DNA from: CAYJBH01 sp964368815
GTDB lineage: Bacteria > Bacillota > Clostridia > Oscillospirales > Ruminococcaceae
Assembly (NCBI GenBank): GCA_964368815.1
Contig: CAYJDA010000009.1
Coordinates: 13,395-77,394, forward strand
DNA: 64,000 nt
Direction: 5' to 3'
Below the pieces are notes generated by a model. It was not told the DNA's origin, made no database searches, and worked only from the letters and a program-made list of their open reading frames with translations. Positions 33,528 to 42,832 of this stretch are shown piece after piece (position 1 is the first letter of the stretch; each line of letters opens with the position of its first letter). The position numbers were made by a program, and so were the translations under genes.

Positions 33528-34394
33528 TTATTTTTTTGCAAGCTCTATGCTGTGGTTAATAACCGACTTTGCGGTTTCACGTACAAGATGAACTATAAAA
33601 TCATGGTTGGAGTCGTTACCGTTATCCGGCTCTACCGAGTGCAGTATTGCGGCGGTTATAGGGCTAATGTCGGCAGGAAAAATTCCGCTACCCTCAGCAA
33701 GGATTTCCGCCTCAGAAAGTCTTCTCGGGGGATGATTGTCGCTTACATAGCAGAGTCTTAGTTGTTCAAACCTCATGCCATCAGCGCTTAAACGAAGATT
33801 GGCACTACAACACATCAGGGTGTTTTCCGGATTGTTGTGGGTAACATAACGGTAGCTGGAGCCAAACATCCTGTCTAACGAGGCGCTTTCGACTATAACA
33901 GCGGTGAGTATTTCTCCCTTTTCGAGTAGAGCCTTACCATCGAAATCGTATAGTTCAAAAAGCGGAATTAGTCTTTTATTTTCACCCTTTTGAAGCTGTA
34001 CTATCGCTTCATAGGCGCAAAGACATGCCGTCGTTTCGCGAACGCCTTCCGATTTACAGAGATTTCCCCCAAGCGTTGCTGTATTTCTAAAAGTTGCCGA
34101 ACCAATACCTCTAACCGAATCGGCAACTGCCGGAATCATATTGCGTATTATAGGGTTTTCTATAAGGTCGGTAAATGTTGTTGCACAGCCGATAACAAGA
34201 TTTCCGTCACCGTCTGTAAATATACAACGAAGTTCCTCTATATCTGCAAGCGATACTAACTCTGTACAGTTATTAAAAGTGCTCGCGTAGAGGCTATTTC
34301 CCCCGCCTATTATCTCGGCAGAACCATTTTCGGTTAAGATATCAACCGCTTCCTGCAGGCTTTTTGGTGTATATATTTTCTGCGGATTAAACAT
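33528..34394 (-). CDS. CoxM/XDH-type FAD-binding subunit
   Basis: A 288-residue protein of the molybdenum-hydroxylase FAD subunit family. The two FAD-binding segments are recognisable: EIIGGGNSLYA near residues 28-38 and GSATFRNTATLGGNLC near 99-114. The C-terminal CO dehydrogenase flavoprotein-type domain is present (from about residue 180). Length is normal. The ATG at 34394 has AAGGA eight bases upstream; an ATG nine bases earlier abuts that site. It sits 14-26 bases from its partner genes in the order large, medium, small. This is the least altered of the three subunits. Confidence 0.82.
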   Translation of the reverse strand: MFNPQKIYTPKSLQEAVDILTENGSAEIIGGGNSLYASTFNNCTELVSLADIEELRCIFTDGDGNLVIGCATTFTDLIENPIIRNMIPAVADSVRGIGSATFRNTATLGGNLCKSEGVRETTACLCAYEAIVQLQKGENKRLIPLFELYDFDGKALLEKGEILTAVIVESASLDRMFGSSYRYVTHNNPENTLMCCSANLRLSADGMRFEQLRLCYVSDNHPPRRLSEAEILAEGSGIFPADISPITAAILHSVEPDNGNDSNHDFIVHLVRETAKSVINHSIELAKK

Positions 34395-34418
34395 TAATGA
34401 CATCCTTTCTGCATTAAG

Positions 34419-36563
34419 CTATATCAGTCCTGCCTGTTCAAGCTCCTCAAAAAGTTTTTCCGAAGTTATCGGTAGGGAGTTGAGCTTTATTCCGGTTGCA
34501 TTTAGTATTGCATTTCTTATTGCAGGTGCTACTGCTACAAATGGAGCATCGCCAACCGTTCTGCTAATAACGCTATTTTTTTCCTCATCGTTAATAAACT
34601 CTACAAATACGTCATCAGTTTTGAACCGCTCTCGATAGGGCATACATCCTTTAGGTTTGCCGATATCATTATCAAAGGAAATTTTTTCTCCAAGGGTGAA
34701 TGCAACTGCATCGTTTATCTTTTCAACGCACTGCTTTTCAAGCAACCTGTTATCAGCAATATCGCCGTTATCTAAAACAACTATTACCTTTTCGACCTCA
34801 ACCTTACACAGCGGTATGTTTACCGAAACTTCAGCAAAACAAACACCAAAGCTTAGAGATTTATCGTCACTAAGGCTGTAATGCTCAACCATGGGAATTA
34901 TTCCCTGCTCAAACATATCCTCAATTATATCGTATAAAGGTAAAACCCTGTGTAGGCTTTGAGGATCAATCAGATACCCATCCTTTATTTCGGGTTGAGA
35001 AAGCTCGCAACCAAGATGGTTTATTGCGTGGTTTATCAGCATATCTCGAAGCATTATGGTGGCTTCTCTTAATGCACAGCAGGTTGAGTATTCGTTTTTA
35101 TAAGGCAAGCTATCGCATGGTGGCATAACAAAAATCGTGTTGCTGTTTATTCCGATTATTTCGGAAGTTGCCTCAATGAGTTTATTTTTTATTGCTAAAC
35201 TCGGTTGTAACCCTCCGAGCGAAATTTTCAAGCTTGCGTCCGGCGATAAGGTTAGCTTTACAGTTGAGCCGGGGCCGTTATCCTGCTCTACATAGCATAG
35301 CATTGCCATGCCAAGTCCCTTACGGATATCTCCGGTTTGATTTTGGTTTTCTTTGCGTCGATTATCCCAGTCGGTAAGCTCTCGTCCTCTAATAATACAA
35401 CGATCGAGGTTATAGTTGTTAGCGTTAAATCCATCCACTGTATCAGCATAGCCGGCGCGAATACAGTTTTTAATTCTAAGGAGCATGGGATCCGTTTTAC
35501 GATCAAATGCAATATCGTCGATATGACTTTCTACAGCAAAAAGCGCGTGAGCTATACCATGACCCTGCATCGCCCAGGTTGGCGAAAGATTGCTGTATTT
35601 ACTGTCGACCGTAGCACGATAGCTTCCGTGTGCCGAATAGAGAACCCTTATTAAACCTGCCGCCGCAACTGCAGCGCCATGTGAATTAACCGCATATGCT
35701 CCGAGGTTTGAGGTTATTTCCGCAACACGCTCGATAAAACAGTCGTTATCAGTTAGCGTAGTTTGAAGCTTAAATCTCATAGGAGTTCTAATAATAAACT
35801 GCTTCTCGCTATCCGATATCATAACCGGCTGTCCCTCGAGCTCTGTAGCCAAAAATGCACAGAGTGGCTCATAGTGTATATCACTTACCGCGGCGCCATT
35901 GTTAACAACCCTAACCGCACTCATGGGTATATTTAACGCCTCAGAAATAGTTTTACGAAGTTTAAATCCATTTGCCGAGCTGTAAACCGTAATGCTACCA
36001 GCAGTTTTACAGCATATACAACCCTTAACATTATCGGCATAGGTTGGTTTAACATTATATGCGCCGGAATAGCCCTCGCCGATGGTTTCCGCCTTTTCGC
36101 CCTCGGACTCTTCATGCCTACCAAACATATTTTCCGTTGCCCCTTCGTGCAACTCATTTTCACGGGTTACAGAATTATCAACCGTGAAATACGGAACATT
36201 TTTTGAATACTCCACCTTTACTAATCGCAATGCTTGCTCCGCCACAAATTCACTTGTTGCAACCACAACAAGAATCGGCTCACCATAGTATCTAATACGG
36301 TTAGAAAGGATTACCGAGCTCGGCCTTTTATGTACGCGCCCCTTGTCCGATTCTTGATCGGTTAGGGAAAACAAGCCGCTTTTAATATCAAAACAGCTGA
36401 CAATTTTAATTACACCCTCTACGCTCTTGGCGGCCTCGGTATCTACCGAGGTAACAAATCCATTTGCAATTTCACTGTGCAGTATTTTTGCAACAAGACA
36501 TTTGCCGGGCGATGTATCCCACCTTGTTGCCATATTCATTCTATCAGCATTACCGTCCAACAT
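34419..36563 (-). CDS. divergent CoxL/XDH-type large subunit lacking active-site motifs
   Basis: A 714-residue protein in the molybdopterin-binding subunit family. The overall order is kept: IRYYGEPILVVVA (residues about 90-102), VRVVNNGAAVSDIHYEP (217-233), WAMQGHGIAHALFAVESHIDDIA (split, 330-352) and TVGDAPFVAVAPAIRNA (669-685). At these sites active family members have GGGFGGK, FRGFG and a VGEP/VGEA motif. Here the glycine loop is NNGAAVS, the Arg is Gln (Q333), and the catalytic Glu is Asp (D672). The frame is intact over 2.1 kb. It is shorter than typical 750-800 residue members, and the usual N-terminal PRxD...TGKA segment is reduced. First gene of the operon, with GAGG before the ATG. 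Catalysis as a hydroxylase seems unlikely. Confidence 0.78.
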   Translation of the reverse strand: MLDGNADRMNMATRWDTSPGKCLVAKILHSEIANGFVTSVDTEAAKSVEGVIKIVSCFDIKSGLFSLTDQESDKGRVHKRPSSVILSNRIRYYGEPILVVVATSEFVAEQALRLVKVEYSKNVPYFTVDNSVTRENELHEGATENMFGRHEESEGEKAETIGEGYSGAYNVKPTYADNVKGCICCKTAGSITVYSSANGFKLRKTISEALNIPMSAVRVVNNGAAVSDIHYEPLCAFLATELEGQPVMISDSEKQFIIRTPMRFKLQTTLTDNDCFIERVAEITSNLGAYAVNSHGAAVAAAGLIRVLYSAHGSYRATVDSKYSNLSPTWAMQGHGIAHALFAVESHIDDIAFDRKTDPMLLRIKNCIRAGYADTVDGFNANNYNLDRCIIRGRELTDWDNRRKENQNQTGDIRKGLGMAMLCYVEQDNGPGSTVKLTLSPDASLKISLGGLQPSLAIKNKLIEATSEIIGINSNTIFVMPPCDSLPYKNEYSTCCALREATIMLRDMLINHAINHLGCELSQPEIKDGYLIDPQSLHRVLPLYDIIEDMFEQGIIPMVEHYSLSDDKSLSFGVCFAEVSVNIPLCKVEVEKVIVVLDNGDIADNRLLEKQCVEKINDAVAFTLGEKISFDNDIGKPKGCMPYRERFKTDDVFVEFINDEEKNSVISRTVGDAPFVAVAPAIRNAILNATGIKLNSLPITSEKLFEELEQAGLI

Positions 36564-36659
36564 ATACCTCTTTAGATAACTGTTTTAATCGATTATCACA
36601 AAATTAATAAAACATATAAATGCATATACATAATACTAAAAAAAACACCTGTTGTCAAG

Positions 36660-36709
36660 CGAAAAAACCACCGGATATGTCCGGTTTGGACAATGCCGGC
36701 GGTTTTTAT
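36660..36709. terminator. hairpin terminator downstream of chemoreceptor gene
   Basis: AAAAAACCACCGG and CCGGCGGTTTTT arms, one mismatch, around a loop that has its own CCGGATATGTCCGG palindrome. It lies 12 bases past the stop of the minus-strand chemoreceptor and about 100 bases before the large-subunit gene. Confidence 0.8.
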
Positions 36710-36720
36710 CTGCTTATTGA

Positions 36721-38499
36721 TTAATACTTATCGGAATAGACCTCTTCTATTGCCGGAACATCAGAGTAATCCTCTGTTTTATAAGTCTCTACCGGTGCTT
36801 GGGTGGAGGAAGTTGGCATTAACCTAAACTCGGATACAATATGCTTAAGCATTGTAGCCTGGCTGGAAAGTTCCTCACTGGTTGCGGCACTCTCTTCGCT
36901 GGTTGCAGAGTTATTATGAACAACAGCGGCAATCTGGTCGAGTCCTGTTGATATCTGGGATACTGCCTCCGCCTGCTCGTTGCTGGCTACGGTAATTCCT
37001 CTGATAACCTCGGTTGTGGAATGTACGCCCTCCTCAACCTTTTTAAGCTCGGACGCTGTTAACTGGGTAAGTTCAACGCCCTCGTTGATAGCCTTAATTG
37101 ATCCACCGATAAGTGTTGTTGTATCCTTAGCTGCATCGGCAGACTTACCTGCAAGGTTGCGAACTTCGTCGGCAACAACGGCAAAACCTTTACCTGCAGC
37201 TCCCGCATGTGCCGCCTCAACTGTTGCATTAAGTGCAAGAATATTTGTTTGGAAAGCAATGTCTTCAATGGTTTTAATAATCTTGCTAATTTCTTTAGAT
37301 TTACCGTCAATTTCTTCCATGGACGCAATAAGTTTCTGCATCTGCTCGGTACTTGTTACCATAGCATTTACAACACCCTGAGCCATTTCGCTACTCTGGT
37401 TTGCATTCTGAGCATTCTGGGTGATTTTTTCTGAAATATCGGTAATGGTTGCCGCAAGTTCCTCGATGGAGCCTGCCTGCTCGGTAGCTCCCTGTGCGAG
37501 CGCCTGAGCACCTGAGGATACCTGCTCCGAGCTGCTTGCCACCTGGTCGGTAGAAAGGCTAACCCTAACTATGGCATCGTTCATCTTATTTTTAAGGTCA
37601 TACATTCCGGTTTTCAACGGCTCAAATCCGCCGACATACATATCATCGTTATTACTGCTTGCGGTAAAATCACCACTTGCCATGCAACCCATGCCGCCGC
37701 AGAGGTCTTCAATCATTGCTTCAATACTTGCAATTGTACCCTTAGTGTTTTTCGCTAGCTGACCAAGCTCATCATTAGATTCATAGTCGATATTAACCGC
37801 ATCGAAGTCTCCCCTCGACAGTGCGGCTATGCCGGCCTCTAACTGAATAACCGGTTTGGAGATAGAGTTTGCCAACATTACACCGATTATTATAACCACT
37901 ACTAAAACAACAAGACTTAAAGCAAGCAAGAACATCATGGTAAGTGTGCCGTAATCCTGCATTGTGTTGTATTGATTATTGGAAAGAGTGTTTAGCTTTT
38001 CGTTTATTGCATGAATTTCTGCTATCGCTATATTTGCTGTAGTAGAGTAATCGCCTATAAACAGCATATATGCAGACGTGGTATCATCGCCTCTAACATG
38101 CTCAAACAGCTGAGCCCTCATGCCGGAGGTTTGGCTTAACAAATCATCTATATTTGAAAGTTCTTCAGCAATCTCATCACTGAAAGAACTCTCTTTTAGA
38201 ATGGCTAAATCAGACTGAACCTCGACACCGATAGCAGTCATATTCGATTCTATTTCGTCTATTTTCCCTTTGTCACCCTCAGTTAATAACAAAAGGGCGC
38301 TGTTTTTAACCAGCTCCTCAAAGCCTCTTTCAGCATCCTTGGCGGCTATTGAGCTCTTAAATGATGCATTGGAGTAATCATCAAAAAAGCCCTGATTAAC
38401 ATTCTGAGCATTTATCGATAGTGCAGCCAGAATAATTACCAATAATATTATTATTCCGAGCCCAACAACGAACTTCATCCTTATCTTAAGATTTTTCAT
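36721..38499 (-). CDS. methyl-accepting chemotaxis protein with four-helix-bundle sensor
   Basis: A 592-residue chemoreceptor. Helix 1 lies near residues 9-29, an extracytoplasmic region of about 155 residues looks like a four-helix bundle, helix 2 spans about 187-211, and HAMP follows. The signalling tip reads EDIAFQTNILALNATVEAAH, then GKGFAVVADEVRNLA. The C-terminus (SDVPAIEEVYSDKY) is acidic and lacks a clear NWETF-type tether. Ligand is unknown. Confidence 0.93.
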   Translation of the reverse strand: MKNLKIRMKFVVGLGIIILLVIILAALSINAQNVNQGFFDDYSNASFKSSIAAKDAERGFEELVKNSALLLLTEGDKGKIDEIESNMTAIGVEVQSDLAILKESSFSDEIAEELSNIDDLLSQTSGMRAQLFEHVRGDDTTSAYMLFIGDYSTTANIAIAEIHAINEKLNTLSNNQYNTMQDYGTLTMMFLLALSLVVLVVVIIIGVMLANSISKPVIQLEAGIAALSRGDFDAVNIDYESNDELGQLAKNTKGTIASIEAMIEDLCGGMGCMASGDFTASSNNDDMYVGGFEPLKTGMYDLKNKMNDAIVRVSLSTDQVASSSEQVSSGAQALAQGATEQAGSIEELAATITDISEKITQNAQNANQSSEMAQGVVNAMVTSTEQMQKLIASMEEIDGKSKEISKIIKTIEDIAFQTNILALNATVEAAHAGAAGKGFAVVADEVRNLAGKSADAAKDTTTLIGGSIKAINEGVELTQLTASELKKVEEGVHSTTEVIRGITVASNEQAEAVSQISTGLDQIAAVVHNNSATSEESAATSEELSSQATMLKHIVSEFRLMPTSSTQAPVETYKTEDYSDVPAIEEVYSDKY

Positions 38500-38560
38500 A
38501 TTCCACCTATGTTTTTTTCTTTAAATTAGCACACCATTAAAAAGGATGGCTACCACTATA

Positions 38561-38589
38561 ATATTACACCTTTTTTATTAATTTTGCAA
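38561..38589 (-). promoter_or_regulatory. possible promoter of the chemoreceptor gene
   Basis: TTGCAA (38584-38589) and TAATAT (38561-38566) on the minus strand, 17 bases apart, about 60 bases before the ATG. No sigma-D-type match was seen here. The rest of the 279-base gap up to ylmC is AT-rich without clear structure. Confidence 0.5.
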
Positions 38590-38778
38590 GAGTTTTTTGT
38601 AAATTGTGAAAGAATGTCGATGTAATTAACATATTCGATAAATAAATATATGCCATTTGGAACGTTCAATCTTTTGCATACAAGTTTAACTTTTAAAACG
38701 CTACAACTTATAAAAAATAAATATCCTTACTAGAGCATATAATTAATTGTTAGATAAATAATTATATAAGAGGCAACA

Positions 38779-39060
38779 ATGTATAGTCTTTTAAACATCA
38801 GTGAAAAGGATGTTGTAACCATAAAATCCGGAAAAAAACTCGGAAAAATTGACGATCTTCGTTTTGACCCTGTATCATCAAAAATTCACAGTTTTATTGT
38901 TTTTGGAAAGCTAAAATTCTTTGGCCTACTAGGACGTGAACCGGACATAAGTATACTATATGATGATATAGTGAAGATTGGAACCGATGTAATTCTGGTT
39001 AAATGGGAACCCAAGCTGAAACAAAAAAAAGAGGATAAAGATGATTTAGATGCAGTATAA
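38779..39060 (+). CDS. YlmC/YmxH family PRC-barrel sporulation-associated protein
   Basis: A 93-residue protein with a PRC-barrel-like fold, starting SLLNISEKDVVTIKSGKKLG, then DDLRFDP and a SILYDDIVKIGTDVILVKW end, all typical of the YlmC/YmxH family found in spore-forming Firmicutes. The charged tail (KQKKEDKDDLDAV) is extra. A GAGG site lies about six bases before the ATG. It stands alone on the plus strand and converges on Hsp33 with 19 bases between. Function in sporulation is by family only. Confidence 0.85.
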   Translation: MYSLLNISEKDVVTIKSGKKLGKIDDLRFDPVSSKIHSFIVFGKLKFFGLLGREPDISILYDDIVKIGTDVILVKWEPKLKQKKEDKDDLDAV

Positions 39061-39079
39061 ACAGATTTGCGTTAAATAT

Positions 39080-39949
39080 TTATCTATTTAAAAGTTCAAC
39101 AAGATGTTCCTTGGAAAAGGTGTATTTTTTATTGCAAAAATGACACTCCACCTCGGTGGGTTTTTTGTCGTCTATAAGCTCCTTTAGTCCATCTACACCT
39201 ATGCTTACAACCGCCTTTTCCACCCTCTCCTTGGAGCAATCGCAGCGATACGCTGCTGTTTGGGTATCCAGTATATCGGGAGAAAGTCCCGCTAAAAGCT
39301 TTTCGGCAACCTGACCCGGAGTATAATCCTTGAACAACGAGGATACAGTAGGTAACCCCTCAAGGTTTTTTTCTATAATTTCTATAACAGATTCATCGCA
39401 AAACGGAAGAAGCTGAACTAAAAATCCGCCTGCCGAATTTACCGTTAAGTCAGGGTTAACCAAAACACCGAGACCGCACACGGTTGGTGTCTGCTCGCTG
39501 GTTGCATAATAATGAGTAACATCTTCACCGATTTCACCCGAGACTAACTCCACCCTGCCTATATAGGGCTCGCCGCTGCCGCTGTCCCTCATTACATCGA
39601 GATAGCCGTCAACACCCACTGCGCCGCCTACATCCAGCTTGCCGTGCTTATTTAACTCAAGTTCCACCCTGCCATCAGATATATATCCCTTAACGTTGCC
39701 CTTACTATCGGCAACCGCAATAACGCTTCCTGCCGGGCCATTTCCGTTTACCCTTAGGGTAATACTCTCCTTGTCGCCCTTTAGCTGAGCACCCATAAGC
39801 GCCGCAGCGGTGCAGAGCCTTCCAAGAGCCGCTGTGGTAACCGCCGAGGTATTGTGAACCCGTTCCATCTCAGCTACCATTGCGGTAGAATCAACTACCG
39901 ACGCCACCACCGAGCCATCCTGCGATATTGCTCTAATAAGATTGTTCAC
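39080..39949 (-). CDS. hslO: redox-regulated chaperone Hsp33
   Basis: A 289-residue chaperone that is switched on by oxidation. The C-terminal zinc site has the normal CDC and CHFC motifs (near residues 236-238 and 269-272), which release Zn2+ and form disulfides under oxidative stress. The N-terminal domain (RAISQDGSVVASVVDSTAMV) is typical. The start overlaps the stop of the FtsA-like gene by one base, so it is the last gene of a five-gene minus-strand run. Confidence 0.95.
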   Translation of the reverse strand: MNNLIRAISQDGSVVASVVDSTAMVAEMERVHNTSAVTTAALGRLCTAAALMGAQLKGDKESITLRVNGNGPAGSVIAVADSKGNVKGYISDGRVELELNKHGKLDVGGAVGVDGYLDVMRDSGSGEPYIGRVELVSGEIGEDVTHYYATSEQTPTVCGLGVLVNPDLTVNSAGGFLVQLLPFCDESVIEIIEKNLEGLPTVSSLFKDYTPGQVAEKLLAGLSPDILDTQTAAYRCDCSKERVEKAVVSIGVDGLKELIDDKKPTEVECHFCNKKYTFSKEHLVELLNR

Positions 39950-41973
39950 TAATTATCCTCCCAGCTAACATTGATGCTGTCGCCTACATTTATAACATCA
40001 AGATAGGAAGCATCTACACCGTTTCTTGAAATCTTAATATTTTTTTTAGGAGTGCTTGGGTCAATATCTATATAGTTTAACATATCGACAAATAAATACG
40101 GAGTGTTGTCCTGCCTGTTTGGAAGTTCAACCCTGCGCTCATTTATCATTACATATAAAATGTCTCTACTCTCCGACTTTTGGGATACAGGCTCATCATC
40201 GGTTTTTTCCTCCTGCTGTAGCACATCATCGGCAAATGGAATAAATGCTTCACCGGTTCCAAGCTCAATTTCATCGCCATCCTGCAACTTATAGTCGAAG
40301 CTTAATACTTTACCGTCTTTTTGCGGCTCGAACCCATAAACATCCTGACCGTGTGCGGCAAAAAGCTCCGAAATGGTAGTTATATTTATCTCTTCAATAA
40401 CATCACCGTCTACAATTTCGGTGTCCGGCTCGGCAGGACTGCCGTTGATTGTTGCAAAGCAACCAAAAGGCAATGTGTGTTCCGAAATTTGAACATAGTG
40501 CTTTTGCGCCGTAGCCGGAAGTATATCGGAAAGAACCGCAGAAGCGTCCTCACCGTCAATAGCATCCACAACCGATATTTTATCGGCTCGTTTAATTGGG
40601 GTGCTTATGCTTGCCGGCTGGTTGTTTAGCTCAATTACTGCCGCTGTTGCAAATTTTCCGGTAATGGTTTTTTGCTTACCGTTAAGGGTGAACTGCAATG
40701 ATTTAGGATGTTTTCCGAGAAGCCGTGAATAACGATATCCGGACAGTAAAAGGGCATCCATAACCGTCTGCTTTTCGGACGAATACAGCCGTATTTTCTT
40801 ATCATTAACAAAGGCAAAAAAGCCATCTGTGCCAAGCATGCTTCCCGCCGTTATCGCAATTCCGAAAGGGGTAGCATATTCCGGGTCGGAAACATCGATG
40901 TCCGACACCACTATTTTTTTCATATAGTTGTTACCACCAACCGCAACACGCTTTGGATCGATGGAGAGTGCCGCAGAAATTTGAGCGGCAAGCCCGGATG
41001 TTTTGCTACCGCCTCCCACTAAAAAAATCGCCTGAGGGGAACGGCCGTTAACCTCCTCTATATTGTTACATATAGTCATAGAAAGTTCCTCTACAGCACT
41101 GCTGATAGTAGCTGCAAGTTCCTTTGCGGTAACGCTAAGCTCGTTTCCGAGTATGTCGATAAAATTTATCGGGTCGTCGGTGCTTTTTTTTATCTGCTCC
41201 GCCATGTTAAAGTCAACAAGGTAGTTGGTAACAATACTTTCTGTAATCTCATCTCCGGCATATGTCGCCATGGTGTATGCCGAGATAGCACCTTTATCCG
41301 ATATCGCAATATCGCTTGTTCCCGCTCCTATATCCACTAAAGCAATGTTAAGAGCACGCAGTTCCTGCGGAACAATTGCATTCATTGCCGCAATCGGCTC
41401 CAGGGTTAATCCTGCAACAACAAGTCCGGCTATATTCATAGTAGTGTAAAGGCTGTTAACAACCTGCAACGGAAGAAAGGTAGCAATAATTTCAACGCTA
41501 ATCAGGCTACCCTTATGGTTTAACAGTGAAGAAAAGCTGTGTGTGTCAAGCTTATAGTCTATAACAGAGTGCCCCACACATGCCATTCCCTCAGCACCGG
41601 CTGTAACCGATAATCGTTCCGAGGCCGCCTCTATCGCCAATAGCTGTAGCTCGGCAACCTGCTGAGTGGTAACCCCCTCATGCGGCGAAACGGCAAGCTC
41701 TGCCATTCCCCTCGATGTTAACAGTGCACGACCTGCCGCCGCAACATAAACCTCGGTTAGTTCGGCACCAATCTTTTTTTCCAGCCTGCCGTGTAGATCC
41801 TTAACCACCTCGGCTACTTCTTCAATGTTTTCTATCTGTCCGTCCACCATGGCTCGCTGGCTATGTTCCTTAAGTTCCATAGCTTCTAAGGTAAAAACAC
41901 CCTTCTCAAACCTACCTACTAACCCCACTACATTTCTGGTACCGATATCCAGTGCAAAAATTCTTTCCTGCAT
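39949..41973 (-). CDS. FtsA-like actin-fold ATPase with long C-terminal extension
   Basis: A 674-residue protein. Residues 1-390 resemble FtsA/PilM: phosphate-1 loop FALDIGTRNVVGLV, an SHS2-like inserted domain, phosphate-2 loop LVDIGAGTSDIAI (about 212-224) and adenosine loop FLVGGGSKTSGL. The remaining 280 residues are not part of classical FtsA (about 420 residues). They look beta-rich, with three stretches of the type NG...L..GD.I that resemble small beta-grasp domains; this is inference. No amphipathic FtsA C-terminal helix is apparent. It lies between PilZ/FlhB-like genes and hslO, so it may serve envelope or flagellar assembly rather than division. Confidence 0.78.
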   Translation of the reverse strand: MQERIFALDIGTRNVVGLVGRFEKGVFTLEAMELKEHSQRAMVDGQIENIEEVAEVVKDLHGRLEKKIGAELTEVYVAAAGRALLTSRGMAELAVSPHEGVTTQQVAELQLLAIEAASERLSVTAGAEGMACVGHSVIDYKLDTHSFSSLLNHKGSLISVEIIATFLPLQVVNSLYTTMNIAGLVVAGLTLEPIAAMNAIVPQELRALNIALVDIGAGTSDIAISDKGAISAYTMATYAGDEITESIVTNYLVDFNMAEQIKKSTDDPINFIDILGNELSVTAKELAATISSAVEELSMTICNNIEEVNGRSPQAIFLVGGGSKTSGLAAQISAALSIDPKRVAVGGNNYMKKIVVSDIDVSDPEYATPFGIAITAGSMLGTDGFFAFVNDKKIRLYSSEKQTVMDALLLSGYRYSRLLGKHPKSLQFTLNGKQKTITGKFATAAVIELNNQPASISTPIKRADKISVVDAIDGEDASAVLSDILPATAQKHYVQISEHTLPFGCFATINGSPAEPDTEIVDGDVIEEINITTISELFAAHGQDVYGFEPQKDGKVLSFDYKLQDGDEIELGTGEAFIPFADDVLQQEEKTDDEPVSQKSESRDILYVMINERRVELPNRQDNTPYLFVDMLNYIDIDPSTPKKNIKISRNGVDASYLDVINVGDSINVSWEDN

Positions 41974-42001
41974 CTATACCTCTGTTCCTTTCCTTGCTTT
42001 T

Positions 42002-42832
42002 TTATTTTCCTCGGTTGGTGAAATTCTTTCTTTTAAAGAAGTTATTCTGGCCGGAAATACTTCTCCTATCATATCGATTAAGCATACTTGGAGGTTTGTC
42101 GCCTCGTGTTTTTTCCCAATCCACAACCGTCTCCCATGCTTTTTTAAACAGTTTAAAATCGCTTCCGCTACTGGACTGGTGTTGCCTCATCGCAGTATTA
42201 AGCTGAAATACAAAGTGGCTGATGCTGTTAGACTGTTTTACGGTAGGATCGCAGAATTCACCGCCGTATTTTTTATAGATGCTGTCCTGTCGTTCCACCA
42301 CTCGCCTAACCGTTAGCGGTAGATATAAAACCTCATTGGGTAGCCTAAATTCCAACACCCCTATATCATCTGCAACAAGCTCGGCAGGGCAGCTCATCAT
42401 AACTCCGTTTATGCTGATATCGTCCAGCATTACATCAAATTCCTGCTCCGAGTCGGTTTCCGGATCGCCAAGGTAGAGCCTTCCCGGAATAAAAACTCTG
42501 GTACGAAAACTTGCCCTTATGTAATTAAGTTCGGTCTGTTTTTCAATTTTAACATCTACATATTGAGTGGTAGCACTTGCAACATTTCCCACTATCAGTA
42601 TTGCAGGCTCATCTTCACGAAAAACATTAACCGTTAAGGCACTGCCCTCTTCTAAAACCGTCATTCTACGATTGTAGGCAAGACGCAGTTTTTCGTCGGT
42701 AACGCTATCCACCCGAGCATATGCCGGCGAGAGTCTTCCCTCGATAGCTATCTCACAGCTGAGGTCAACTAACCTTGCGTTAGGGCTATCATCAATCGGC
42801 TCCTTTTTTCGATTTAGTTTAAACAGATTCAT
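42002..42832 (-). CDS. PilZ domain protein (YcgR/YpfB-like), c-di-GMP binding
   Basis: A 276-residue protein with an N-terminal YcgR-like barrel (residues 15-105) and a C-terminal PilZ domain. The c-di-GMP motifs are complete: RASFR (RxxxR) followed about 35 residues later by DISINGVM ([D/N]xSxxG). Such proteins act as a flagellar brake when c-di-GMP is high. Its start overlaps the FlhB-like gene by four bases. The basic tail (about 30 residues) is extra. Confidence 0.87.
   Translation of the reverse strand: MNLFKLNRKKEPIDDSPNARLVDLSCEIAIEGRLSPAYARVDSVTDEKLRLAYNRRMTVLEEGSALTVNVFREDEPAILIVGNVASATTQYVDVKIEKQTELNYIRASFRTRVFIPGRLYLGDPETDSEQEFDVMLDDISINGVMMSCPAELVADDIGVLEFRLPNEVLYLPLTVRRVVERQDSIYKKYGGEFCDPTVKQSNSISHFVFQLNTAMRQHQSSSGSDFKLFKKAWETVVDWEKTRGDKPPSMLNRYDRRSISGQNNFFKRKNFTNRGK

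Noticed and set aside
31273..36563. A working xanthine dehydrogenase or aldehyde oxidase
   Set aside because: Molybdopterin loop, substrate Arg, catalytic Glu and several Fe-S cysteines are changed; active function as such is unlikely.
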